The translations under genes were made by a program, and so were the position numbers. The notes under the pieces were generated by a model that worked only from the letters and a program-made list of their open reading frames with translations, ran no database searches and had not been told where the DNA came from. 16,315 nt of DNA from Chloroflexota bacterium. Lineage in GTDB: Bacteria > Chloroflexota > UBA5177 > JANWHV01. Each line of letters opens with the position of its first letter. Within the stretch, counting starts at the first letter, position 1. Below are positions 1-7,751 of this stretch, in pieces. Location of the stretch: the NCBI GenBank assembly GCA_025924845.1, contig JAICHN010000065.1, positions 1-16,315 on the forward strand. The letters run 5' to 3'.

Positions 1-295
1 ATGGGACGAGCATACCCAGATCTACTTCCAGAAAGGCTGGATCCATGTCTGGTCGCCTGACCTGTTTAGCCGACCCTCCCAATCGCGCGTGGAAATCTAT
101 GAGGCAGGCGAGCAGGCCGCCTACCACTACCCGGTGGCGACGCCCCAGACAGCGTGGCATTTCCGCGAGGAAGCCGCCTCCTTCGTATACGCGGTGCGGA
201 GCGGCATGCCCTTTCTCTCCAGCGGAGAGGACACCCTGACCGATATCCGCCTGTACGAGGAAATTTACCGACGCCACCTCGACCTTGAATCGTAA
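1..295 (+). CDS. Gfo/Idh/MocA family oxidoreductase, C-terminal fragment (5' end outside window)
   Basis: The reading frame is open from base 2 to a TAA at 293-295 and encodes the last 97 residues of a longer protein. The tail contains FREEAASFVYAVRSG, then a G-x-P-F-x-SSGED stretch and a closing helix LYEEIYRR. This arrangement is typical of the C-terminal end of the alpha/beta dimerisation domain of Gfo/Idh/MocA NAD(P)-dependent sugar or inositol dehydrogenases. The Rossmann domain and catalytic EKP motif lie upstream of the window, so cofactor and substrate cannot be judged. The stop is 21 bases before the next gene, a sugar-phosphate isomerase-like protein on the same strand, so the two are probably cotranscribed. 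An internal ATG at base 89 lies in this frame but is not a true start, because the coding similarity continues upstream of it. Confidence 0.8.
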   Translation, partial: WDEHTQIYFQKGWIHVWSPDLFSRPSQSRVEIYEAGEQAAYHYPVATPQTAWHFREEAASFVYAVRSGMPFLSSGEDTLTDIRLYEEIYRRHLDLES

Positions 296-316
296 GCCTA
301 CCGCAATAGGGAGCAT

Positions 317-1144
317 ATGAAGACCAAGCAACTTGCCATGCATTCGATATCCACCCATCATCGCGACCTGGAAGAAGCGCTGGATGCCTACGCCGGCGCC
401 GGCTTCCGATCGGTCGAACTGTTCTTGCCGCACCTCAAGGATTGGTTGGCGCGCGGCCACACCATGGCCGAGGCGCGCGCCCAACTCGCGGCGCGCGATT
501 TAAAGTGCATCGGCGGCTTTGAGACACATGTAGTGTGCTTCGGTTCGGCGGACGCCCGCCGCGCCAATCACGACTTGCACCTGGCGAACGCCCGGTTGAT
601 CGACGAACTGGGCGGTGGGGTCATCGTGGTAGGCACCGACGGTCCGGAGGCGCCGTTCGCCGATCCCCTGACCGCGCTCGAGCCGATCGCCGGCGCTCTA
701 CGCGAACTGGCGCGGCGGCTGGACGGTCTTAATGTGCGGATCGCCCTAGAGTTCAACTGGTCGCCCGTGGTAAAGAGCCTGCGTAGCGCCGTACAGGTAG
801 CCAGGCAGGTAGACGATCCGCGCATTGGCGTGCTCTTCGATCCGGCTCATTATTATGTCACGCCGACCAAATTCGCGGACCTCACGGTGGAAAGCGTGGC
901 GCACATCCTCCACGTCCATCTCGACGACATGAGCGATAAGCCCGCCGATCTCAGCCATTGCAATAGCGACCGAGTGCTCCCCGGCCAGGGCATTCTCGAT
1001 TTACCCGCCCTGATCGGTCGCCTGGAGGAACTGGGCTACCAGGGCATGTTCTCGCTGGAGATGTTTAACGCCGAACTCTGGGCAATGCCCGCCGATCACG
1101 CGGCGCGGCTCTGCTATCAGAGCTTGCTCCCACTCTGTAGTTGA
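317..1144 (+). CDS. Sugar-phosphate isomerase/epimerase family protein (xylose-isomerase-like TIM barrel)
   Basis: This is a 275-residue protein of the AP-endonuclease-2/xylose-isomerase-like TIM-barrel superfamily; members include sugar 3-epimerases, hydroxypyruvate isomerase and inosose dehydratase. The expected metal ligands are visible: E145 in the ALEFNW strand, D175 and H178 in FDPAHYY, H201 in HVHLDD, and E248 in SLEMFN. The DRVLPGQG loop (about 218-225) precedes the final strand, as in the family. The ATG is preceded by AGGGAG with a short 3-base spacing. It sits between a Gfo/Idh oxidoreductase and a second, divergent family member, a common pairing in carbohydrate or polyol catabolism clusters. 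The exact substrate cannot be read from the sequence. The protein has no signal peptide, so it is cytoplasmic. Confidence 0.88.
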   Translation: MKTKQLAMHSISTHHRDLEEALDAYAGAGFRSVELFLPHLKDWLARGHTMAEARAQLAARDLKCIGGFETHVVCFGSADARRANHDLHLANARLIDELGGGVIVVGTDGPEAPFADPLTALEPIAGALRELARRLDGLNVRIALEFNWSPVVKSLRSAVQVARQVDDPRIGVLFDPAHYYVTPTKFADLTVESVAHILHVHLDDMSDKPADLSHCNSDRVLPGQGILDLPALIGRLEELGYQGMFSLEMFNAELWAMPADHAARLCYQSLLPLCS

Positions 1145-1215
1145 ACGGTGTCTAGGTTTGTCCAGCGTCCCACTCGTTTCGTGAGCCACCCTCAGTTGAA
1201 AGGAAGACCACTCAG

Positions 1216-2064
1216 GTGAAGATTGCATTTTTCACAGCGGTATTTGCTGACCAGTCCATCGAATGGATCGCGGATTGGGCGGCGAACGCCGGCTTCGATG
1301 CCCTGGAATTGGATGTGGCGCGTCACATCGGCAACCCGGCCCAGGCGCGCCGGGCGATCGCCGCGGTCAGGCAACGAGGCCTGGAGGTCTGCACCCTGAC
1401 CTATTTCGGGAACCTGCTTGACGCGAACCGCGAAGCCCGAGCGCGCCACCAGGCCAACGTGACGGCAACGATTGAGGCAGCGTTGGAGCACCACGTGCCC
1501 CTGGTATGTACCTTTCCAGGACGCGATGAGCAGGCCACCGAGCCGGAGAATTATCGACAGCTCGCCGACTTCTATGGGCCGCTCGCCACCCGAGCGGCGA
1601 GCGGCGACGTCAAGGTGATCATGGAAAACTGGCCCGGCCCCCACAAGGACTACCTGGCCACGACCCCCGCCGGTTGGGCCGCGCTCTTTGCCCTGGCGCC
1701 CGCGCCGAACCTTGGCGTGAACTTCGATCCCTCGCACCTGATCTGGCAGGGCATCGATATCGAGCAGGCATTACACGGCGTGGCCGATCGGGTGTTTCTG
1801 GCCCATGCCAAGGACACCGAGATCTTCGCGGATCGTCTACAGCAAGTCGGCTATTTCGGCAGCGGTTGGTGGACCTACCGCCTACCTGGGCGCGGTCAGA
1901 TCGACTGGCGGCGTTGGCTCGCGCTCCTGCGCACCGAGGGCTTTGACGGCGTGGTGAGCATCGAGCACGAGGACGTGGAGTGGGGTTGGCCGGGAGGTAC
2001 GGTGGAGCGGCGTAAGGAAGGGTTGATCGAGGCGCGAAGGGTGCTGGCCGAGGCCATGAAATGA
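1216..2064 (+). CDS. Second sugar-phosphate isomerase/epimerase family protein
   Basis: This 282-residue TIM-barrel protein belongs to the same superfamily as its upstream neighbour but is clearly divergent. Probable metal ligands are E137 (IMENWP), D171 and H174 (NFDPSHL), H197 (LAHAKD) and E250 (VSIEHED). A YRLPGRGQIDW stretch near 221-231 matches the substrate-side loop before the last strand. The start is GTG, supported by AAAGGAAG about 10 bases upstream. The gap from the previous gene is 71 bases. The TGA stop (2062-2064) directly abuts the stop of the convergent DUF4185 gene with no bases between. The likely job is isomerisation, epimerisation or dehydration of a sugar or keto-sugar produced with the help of the adjacent oxidoreductase; the substrate is unknown. 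Confidence 0.87.
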   Translation: MKIAFFTAVFADQSIEWIADWAANAGFDALELDVARHIGNPAQARRAIAAVRQRGLEVCTLTYFGNLLDANREARARHQANVTATIEAALEHHVPLVCTFPGRDEQATEPENYRQLADFYGPLATRAASGDVKVIMENWPGPHKDYLATTPAGWAALFALAPAPNLGVNFDPSHLIWQGIDIEQALHGVADRVFLAHAKDTEIFADRLQQVGYFGSGWWTYRLPGRGQIDWRRWLALLRTEGFDGVVSIEHEDVEWGWPGGTVERRKEGLIEARRVLAEAMK

Positions 2065-3279
2065 TCAGGGCTTAAGACCGGCGCGCATCCAGAATACGCT
2101 GTACGGACCCCACTCCGACATCACAAAATACACATCCTTCCCGCCGTTACTCAGGAAGCGGGGATTCATGAAGGCGCCGTAAAGCCCGGGAAAGCGGGTG
2201 TGGCTGACCAGGGTGACCGGCGCCGACCATGGTCCCCAGTAATGCGGGGCATCACGGATCACGATATCGTCGCTGCTCGGCCTGATCTGATCGTTGCCGC
2301 CCTGTAAGTATGTCATCAGCCAGCGCTTCAGCCCTGGATCGTAGATCACCGAAAGCTCGCCCACCGGCGCGCCCGCTACCGTCACAGCCGCCGCTGCCTT
2401 GCTGCTCCAGCGCGGCCGACCCGACGCATCCACGCCGATGAAATACCGATACGCGCCCGGCGTCAACACCGACTGCCAGGCGTTGACGGTGCGCATCAGC
2501 TTGACCGCGCCGAAGCGCCCGCCCGGTATCCCGTAGAACAGGAGGTGCGTGCCGCCCGGATCTGGTGTCACGGCGACCTGAGCAAAGTTGCTCTTCGCCC
2601 CCCACTTCACCTTGTTCCGCTCCACGGTCCAGGTACGTCCGGCATCGGCGGACATGGCGAAACTCGAATAGTTAACATCCCAAACCGCGGGCGGACCCCA
2701 GTGATGCACGCTCATGTAGGCCAGGAACAGGTGTCCCTGGCTGACAAAGCCGTAGGTTGGAATGGTGGTTACCTCGCAGCCGGGAAACTCCGTATCCTGG
2801 CAGTCACCCGCGTTATGCTCGGAGGGAATCGGCTCCGCCGCGTGGTGGCCGGCGAGGCTATACCATTTCGTGATGCGAAGACCGTGCGCGAAGTCCCCCG
2901 GATTGGGGATGATGCCGAGCGCGTTGGAGCGCCAATCCGGTGGGCCGAGGCCGCCCGCCGGGCCGCCCGTCCCTAGTGGGCAGGTCGTGTAATTGTCACC
3001 CAGCGCGATGTAGGCAACGGTCTTCGTCACGATTAGGCTGCCCAAATCCCCGCCGCAGACTCCCCAGAGCGTCGTATCGACGATCGAATGCGCTGACGCG
3101 GCGGTGCCGGCAAGCGGACTGCCCGGCGTGGGGCCAATCAATTGGGCGACCTGCGTAATCCCGGTCACCCGTAAGGAGAACGGTGGCGCGCTCTGAGCGG
3201 GACTCCGGGCGCCGAACGTCACGCAGCCCGCCACCAGTAGGCTGAGCGCCGCGCGGGAGACTATGGAGGGACGGATCAT
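2065..3279 (-). CDS. DUF4185 lipoprotein, predicted endo-D-arabinofuranase (GH183)
   Basis: The 404-residue protein starts with a short basic N-terminus, a hydrophobic stretch and the lipobox LVAGC (Cys19), which predicts a lipid-anchored, externally exposed protein. The rest fits DUF4185: GGDLG (D78), ALGDN (D95), WRSNALG (116-122), a SADAGRTW propeller-type motif near 210-217, KRWLMTY (318-324), WGPWSAP, and a closing FVMSEWGPYSVFWM blade. Characterised DUF4185 proteins form GH183, endo-acting D-arabinofuranases that cut mycobacterial-type D-arabinan, and the fold is a beta-propeller. The start codon overlaps the stop of the upstream GH172 gene by four bases (ATGA), indicating translational coupling. 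It is the last gene of the operon and has no terminator before the convergent neighbour. Family assignment is firm; D-arabinan specificity is inferred from family and neighbour. Confidence 0.83.
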   Translation of the reverse strand: MIRPSIVSRAALSLLVAGCVTFGARSPAQSAPPFSLRVTGITQVAQLIGPTPGSPLAGTAASAHSIVDTTLWGVCGGDLGSLIVTKTVAYIALGDNYTTCPLGTGGPAGGLGPPDWRSNALGIIPNPGDFAHGLRITKWYSLAGHHAAEPIPSEHNAGDCQDTEFPGCEVTTIPTYGFVSQGHLFLAYMSVHHWGPPAVWDVNYSSFAMSADAGRTWTVERNKVKWGAKSNFAQVAVTPDPGGTHLLFYGIPGGRFGAVKLMRTVNAWQSVLTPGAYRYFIGVDASGRPRWSSKAAAAVTVAGAPVGELSVIYDPGLKRWLMTYLQGGNDQIRPSSDDIVIRDAPHYWGPWSAPVTLVSHTRFPGLYGAFMNPRFLSNGGKDVYFVMSEWGPYSVFWMRAGLKP

Positions 3280-4370
3280 GTGGTCTCACGAGTGGGGTCG
3301 TGCGGCAGGCGGTCTTTTACTGGGGGTAAGAGCGGAAACGGCGCGTGCGGTTCGGTCTGATACCAATAGGCCGTGCTCGAATAGTCGTCCGAACGGCGGT
3401 TATCGTGGCCGTGCTCGATGGTGACATGAATGTCACGCTCGAAGAGCACCGGGTCTTCCAGGTGCAAGCGGTAGAGACTGATCTGCCCAGCCCAGTTGGG
3501 TCCGCCCGGCAGGGGAATGCCGTGATAGGGGGCGCTTACCACCTGAGAGGGGCACCAGGCCGTATTAAAATAATCCTCGGTGCCGGTACCGTGCAGACGG
3601 GGCGGCCAGTCGCCCCGATCCTGATCGATCCAGGTCATATCGTCGCCTTCGCCATACCAGTTCCATTGCTCGGTGAGGCGACGGTTCGTCACGTTGAGAT
3701 TGCAGCCGACGTAATGCCCGCGTCCCACGGCATCGAGGATAGTATAGTTGCCCGCGCCGCCGATATTTTTGCCGCCGAGCTGAAGCTCCTGATTGCTAAG
3801 TGCGGCGGCCGCCGCGCGGGAGAGCCCATCGCAGGGATTCTCCCGACGCCACTGTGCGTGGAAGCGGAGCAGGTCATCATCGAGCCGGTCATGCTCCTCA
3901 TAGTCCACGTAATAGTAGAAGAGCACCTCGTGATCGAGGCAGTCGCTGACGGCGGTAATCCGTGCTCCGGTGGCGAACGGCATGGCAAAGAAGCAATTGA
4001 ACGCCTTGCCGTCCTCGGCGCTCATGGCCAGCGCGGCCGAGCTGAACGGCCGCGTTTGAGCATGCCCCATGCCGAAGAAGTCGCCCAAGGGCACTTCGAC
4101 CGAGGGGTGGGCCTCGCCATCCCACCACATACGGAGGACCACTTTCCGCAGGTGATCCGGATCCTCGCAGTCAGTCGTCACCCAGATGTGGGTGATGATC
4201 CCGGCCCCGGTCGCGTCAAGCAGCGTAGCAGCGGCGCCGGGCGCGATGTGCAGCCGGTCGTCGTTGCCGCCGGTGCGGTCCCAACTTGAGGCCCGGCGTC
4301 GACGACCCGGGCGTGCCCGCGCCAGATCGCGTAATGAGGTGCCGGGGCCGGTAAGGCGCTCTTGTGTCAT
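3276..4370 (-). CDS. GH172 (DUF2961) family glycosidase, predicted D-arabinofuranosidase or fructofuranosyl enzyme
   Basis: From the ATG at 4370 the protein has 364 residues, the usual DUF2961 size. An upstream in-frame ATG at 4433 adds 21 residues, but the 4370 start has GAGGGGGA close ahead of it and begins nearer the conserved domain. GH172 signatures are present: the N-terminal SSWDRTGGNDD (about 28-38), WYGEGDDMTWID and HGTGTEDYFNTAW. E241 (YGEGDD) and E265 (GTEDYF) correspond to the two catalytic glutamates of the family. Known members hydrolyse alpha-D-arabinofuranosides or interconvert difructose dianhydrides. No signal peptide is present, so the enzyme is probably cytoplasmic and acts on imported oligosaccharides. 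Its TGA overlaps the ATG of the GH183 lipoprotein, linking an exo-type with an endo-type enzyme. Confidence 0.92.
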   Translation of the reverse strand: MTQERLTGPGTSLRDLARARPGRRRRASSWDRTGGNDDRLHIAPGAAATLLDATGAGIITHIWVTTDCEDPDHLRKVVLRMWWDGEAHPSVEVPLGDFFGMGHAQTRPFSSAALAMSAEDGKAFNCFFAMPFATGARITAVSDCLDHEVLFYYYVDYEEHDRLDDDLLRFHAQWRRENPCDGLSRAAAAALSNQELQLGGKNIGGAGNYTILDAVGRGHYVGCNLNVTNRRLTEQWNWYGEGDDMTWIDQDRGDWPPRLHGTGTEDYFNTAWCPSQVVSAPYHGIPLPGGPNWAGQISLYRLHLEDPVLFERDIHVTIEHGHDNRRSDDYSSTAYWYQTEPHAPFPLLPPVKDRLPHDPTRETT

Positions 4371-4404
4371 GATTTCATTCCCCCTCTTGCTTTCTCCGTG
4401 TGCC

Positions 4405-4420
4405 TCCGGCTGCGGCCGGA
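4405..4420. repeat. GC-rich hairpin between the DUF6259 and GH172 genes
   Basis: TCCGGC and GCCGGA are perfect 6-bp arms around a TGCG loop. The hairpin lies in the 74-base gap between the DUF6259 stop and the GH172 ribosome binding site. No U-run follows on the - strand, so it is more likely an mRNA processing or stability element than a terminator. Confidence 0.45.
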
Positions 4421-4444
4421 TGTTGCCGCCCATCGCGCCCCCCC

Positions 4445-6721
4445 TTATCCCGCTTCCAGCGGCACACCCTCCACCAGCACCGGACGGCGCGGCGCCACGG
4501 TGAGACTCAGGATTCGCCGCTCCTCCAGGACGCCCAGATCGGCTGAGGGTTCGTCGTCCTGGATGAGCGCCAGGCGCAGTCGGATCCGGGCGCCGCCTAC
4601 GGCGGTAGGCGGCTCCAGTTCTAGGCGCACCTGGCGCGGGTCGCCGGCAAGATTCAGCAGCAGCCAGGCGAAGCGGTCCTCACGGTAGCGCCAGGCGGCT
4701 TGCAACACGGTCGGCACCGCCTGGGTGCCGCGCGATTCGTAGCCGCGCATCTCCGGGGAGCAGTTGTAAAGGAAGTAGGGCAGCGGCAGTGTCTGTTCTC
4801 CTTCTACCTGTAGCTCGGCCGGCCTACGCATGGCGCCATAAGCCAGATAGCGGTTAGCCGCCCCGATCCGTGCCCTGGCCAGCCGGCCTACGAACTCCGC
4901 CAATTCGGGGTCGATGGTGAAACGGCGTTCGGTGAAGGGGAAGTAATGCTCCTCCGCTACGTCGCGTTGTTGGTCCAGATCCTCAAGCGGACTGAACTCG
5001 TAATTCAGCTCGATCAAACCGCCCTGCAGGAATATGCGGCCCAGTACGAAGTAGATATAGTCACCCTGCTCACGGCTCAGCTTAGCCCAGCCGTCCATCC
5101 GTACCGGTCCATACTCGTGATAGACGTAGGTGAAAAGGGGGATCTTCTCAGCGCTGCCCTGTTGGAGCAACGTAAGGAACGGACCGGCCTCGAACGGCGC
5201 CGCCGGGGCCGCCTCGGCGCGCGCCTGGTAGAACCAGAGATAGGGGATCATCTGCTCGTTGATCATCTCCGCGCCCTGGGGTACGGTTCGGCCCCTCGCC
5301 GCTTCGCGCATAGCCGTCGCCGTCTCGGCCAGCAACGTCTTGTAGGCGCCGCTTATCGCGGCGGCTTCGCCCGGCCTGTGGCCATGCTCCGTGGAGAAGC
5401 AGATATGCCGCACATTGTTCACCGAGATGTCATAATAGATGCCGTCCACCATATACTCTCCCGCCAGCACACGGTCGCGTTCGACGTGGAGCACTCTGCT
5501 GAACGAGGCGACCGGGCAGAGGAAGGGGAAGTTATAGGCGTCTCGACTCAGGGTGGGAGTGGGGATCACCTGCAATGCCCGGCCCCCCGCCGCCGCGTCG
5601 GCCTTGTCCTCGCCGCGTCCAAAAAGGAGATCGAACTCGAAGGGGACCACGTAGTCGCCGTGAGCGCGAATCTGGGTGAGGTTCGCCGGGTGGAAGCGGG
5701 CCGGGAACCAATCGGCCAGGCCGCCGGGCAGACTGTTCCGATAGTTCGCCTCGGCCTTCGGCCAGCTTGGGCCAAGCACATGGAGCACCGAAGTGCCGGC
5801 AATGCGGTCGATCTCGGCCAGCCAGGGAGCGCGGTCGTGGCGCGGATTGATCCCAAAGGAACAGAGGCCCACGCGCTCGAACAGCCAGCGCGGCCGATCG
5901 TCCCTGGCCCAGAGTGGACCGCGCGCCGCCCATGGTTGCGCCAGAGCCCACAGCTTGTAGCGATCCGCCACGTCGTACCAGGTGCCCCCGTTCAACGCCG
6001 CCAATACGGTAGGATAGGATGGTGCTACATCCTGGTTGCCGGCGTAGTCGGCTGGAGCGTGCCAGACTGCCATCCGCAGGTCGCCTTCCGGGTGAAGATA
6101 GAAGTTCAGCCACTTTTCGCGGCCGGCGGTATCCTCGGTCGCCAGGTAAAAGCCGCCTCGACCGACGGCGCTATACGCCATGAATTGCATGGTGCTGCCG
6201 CTAAAGCCCTCGGGGTAGAGGCCAAGCACAACCGGCTGCTCGCCGGCGGTCTCGCTATCGACCGGCGGTAAGGTGTGCAGCGGATCGCGAACCAGGAAGC
6301 CCGTGGCATAGGGGTGGACCAACTGGTCATCCTCCGCAACGTCACCCAACGCGCCGATCCCTGCCAGGTAGGGGTAGGCAAGCGCCGCGACCGGGAGTCG
6401 CTCGGGGTTGTGCAGGGCCGCCTCGCAACGGAGGTCGCCGGAACTCCCATCCCCCCACCAGGTAGCCTGCAGGATCAGGTCGCCTCCAAGCGCCCACTCA
6501 ATCCGCGCGCGATCCAAGGCTTCCGCCGGCACCGTGCAAGTCCGCCATTCGCGCAGGATCTCACCGTCGGCGAGGATCACCATGAACGGATGCGCGGCGG
6601 CGTGATCCGGATCGGCGATCAGGGATAGCCCGGCGCCCCGATGCTCGACCTGACGCACGGCCCCGGTGCCGCCGTCGATTGTGACGCGGAGCCGTGCGGT
6701 TTCCAGATATACGTGCTCCAT
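4445..6721 (-). CDS. DUF6259 family protein, predicted glycoside hydrolase of unknown specificity
   Basis: Counting from the ATG at 6721 the protein has 758 residues. That start has a textbook GGAGGAGG (6726-6733) four bases ahead; an in-frame ATG 45 bases further upstream lacks this support. The N-terminal ~270 residues look like a beta-rich supersandwich domain, followed by a TIM-barrel-like catalytic region (about 270-560) and a C-terminal beta domain. The central DGIYYDIS strand (D426, D431), the following EHGHRPG segment, and QGAEMINEQ (E485, E489) match the DUF6259 pattern, in which an Asp and a Glu sit at barrel-strand ends as in retaining alpha-glycosidases. No signal peptide is seen. 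It lies between the permease genes and GH172, so it probably acts on the same imported oligosaccharide. Family assignment is good; activity is not known. Confidence 0.78.
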   Translation of the reverse strand: MEHVYLETARLRVTIDGGTGAVRQVEHRGAGLSLIADPDHAAAHPFMVILADGEILREWRTCTVPAEALDRARIEWALGGDLILQATWWGDGSSGDLRCEAALHNPERLPVAALAYPYLAGIGALGDVAEDDQLVHPYATGFLVRDPLHTLPPVDSETAGEQPVVLGLYPEGFSGSTMQFMAYSAVGRGGFYLATEDTAGREKWLNFYLHPEGDLRMAVWHAPADYAGNQDVAPSYPTVLAALNGGTWYDVADRYKLWALAQPWAARGPLWARDDRPRWLFERVGLCSFGINPRHDRAPWLAEIDRIAGTSVLHVLGPSWPKAEANYRNSLPGGLADWFPARFHPANLTQIRAHGDYVVPFEFDLLFGRGEDKADAAAGGRALQVIPTPTLSRDAYNFPFLCPVASFSRVLHVERDRVLAGEYMVDGIYYDISVNNVRHICFSTEHGHRPGEAAAISGAYKTLLAETATAMREAARGRTVPQGAEMINEQMIPYLWFYQARAEAAPAAPFEAGPFLTLLQQGSAEKIPLFTYVYHEYGPVRMDGWAKLSREQGDYIYFVLGRIFLQGGLIELNYEFSPLEDLDQQRDVAEEHYFPFTERRFTIDPELAEFVGRLARARIGAANRYLAYGAMRRPAELQVEGEQTLPLPYFLYNCSPEMRGYESRGTQAVPTVLQAAWRYREDRFAWLLLNLAGDPRQVRLELEPPTAVGGARIRLRLALIQDDEPSADLGVLEERRILSLTVAPRRPVLVEGVPLEAG

Positions 6722-6744
6722 GGTGCCTCCTCCGTGCCGAAACC

Positions 6745-6782
6745 GGCCCGAATGATCTTCGGCCACACACGGCCGCGGCCGT
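6745..6782. repeat. Palindromes between the malG-like and DUF6259 genes
   Basis: The 99-base junction holds a 14-bp perfect palindrome, ACGGCCGCGGCCGT (6769-6782). Beside it is a bulged hairpin (6745-6764) whose CGAA/TTCG core and GGCC flanks pair around TGATC. No U-run follows either on the - strand. They may act as mRNA stabilising or processing structures that set different levels for the transport and enzyme parts of the operon. Confidence 0.4.
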
Positions 6783-6820
6783 CGTAGCCTGCCCGCCGGC
6801 CTCAGGCGAAGGCCCTATGC

Positions 6821-7726
6821 TTACCGCCCGCCAAAGCCACTCAGCGCAATCCCGCGCACGAAATAACGCTGCGCGAAAATGAAGATGATAATCAGCGGCG
6901 CGATGGTCATCGTCGCGGCCGCCATCAGCAGGGGAACATTGGTGAACTCTTCCGTACCACCGGTGGCGAAGACCGCCAGGCCCAGGGTCAGGGTCATCAC
7001 ATTGCTGCTGTTGAGCATTACCAGCGGCCAGGTGAAGTCGTTCCAGACGGTCATGATGGTGAGCACGCCAAGCACGGTGAGCGCCGAGCCGGTGAGCGGC
7101 AGAATAATCTGCCAGTAGATCCTAACCAGGCCGGCGCCGTCGATGGTCGCCGCCTCATCCAGGTCGCGCGGAATACCCAGCATGAACTGGCGCAGCAGGA
7201 AGGTGCCGAAGGCGCTGCCGAACATACCGGGCACGGTCATCACCCAGACCGTATCAAGCCAATGGAACCACTTCATCAGAATGAAGCTCGGCACCAAGGT
7301 GACCGCCGTGGGAATCATCAAGGTGGCAAGATAGATCAGGAACAGCCCCTCGCGCCCCGGGAAGCGCAGGCGCGCGAAGGCGAAGGCCGCGGTCGAGCAA
7401 AAGAGTAACTGTCCGATCGTCACCATGGCCGAATAGAACGCGGTGTTGCGGAAGAAGGTAAGCATGGGCACCGAGTTGAATACGTCGGAGAAGTCGTGCC
7501 ATTGGGGATCGGCCGGGAGTATCGGCGGCGGATAGGTGCTCGCTTCCAGCACCGTCTTCAATGAGGTGGATACCATCCAGAGGAAGGGTATCAGAGCGAT
7601 AAGCCCCACGACCGCCAACAACAGGTAGATAATCAGCTTCTTGAGGGCTCGCCGGCCAAGTACCCACGCCCGTCGCCGGGAACGCTGCCGCTCGGCGGCA
7701 ATCATCACTGCTCCTTCAGTTTGCAT
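6821..7726 (-). CDS. Carbohydrate ABC transporter permease, MalG type
   Basis: This 301-residue inner-membrane protein has a cytoplasmic basic N-terminus and about six hydrophobic segments (near 31-53, 97-118, 127-150, 158-182, 208-228, 267-288). The EAA loop that docks on the ATPase is clear: EAATIDGAG from residue 191. The preceding FLLRQFMLGIPRDLD and the following ILPL are characteristic of the MalG subgroup (CUT1 family). The ATG at 7726 is preceded by GGAGGTGATC, a ten-base match to the 16S rRNA 3' end; a second in-frame ATG seven codons later also has GGAG ahead of it. It follows the malF-like gene after 25 bases. With that partner it would form the channel for an oligosaccharide. Confidence 0.94.
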   Translation of the reverse strand: MQTEGAVMIAAERQRSRRRAWVLGRRALKKLIIYLLLAVVGLIALIPFLWMVSTSLKTVLEASTYPPPILPADPQWHDFSDVFNSVPMLTFFRNTAFYSAMVTIGQLLFCSTAAFAFARLRFPGREGLFLIYLATLMIPTAVTLVPSFILMKWFHWLDTVWVMTVPGMFGSAFGTFLLRQFMLGIPRDLDEAATIDGAGLVRIYWQIILPLTGSALTVLGVLTIMTVWNDFTWPLVMLNSSNVMTLTLGLAVFATGGTEEFTNVPLLMAAATMTIAPLIIIFIFAQRYFVRGIALSGFGGR

Positions 7727-7751
7727 CGGCGATCACCTCCTCCTTGCGGCG

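Noticed and set aside
3345..4289. Long + strand open frame (314 codons) opposite GH172
   Set aside because: It is the antisense shadow of a well-supported GH172 gene in GC-rich DNA; its translation has no family-like pattern and no ribosome binding site.
4371..4433. 21-residue N-terminal extension of the GH172 protein from the upstream ATG
   Set aside because: The ATG at 4370 has a strong GAGGGGGA site, and the extension contains sequence reading through that site.
4946..6271. Long + strand open frame (441 codons) opposite the DUF6259 gene
   Set aside because: Antisense shadow: the - strand frame shows coherent domains and a strong ribosome binding site, the + strand frame does not.
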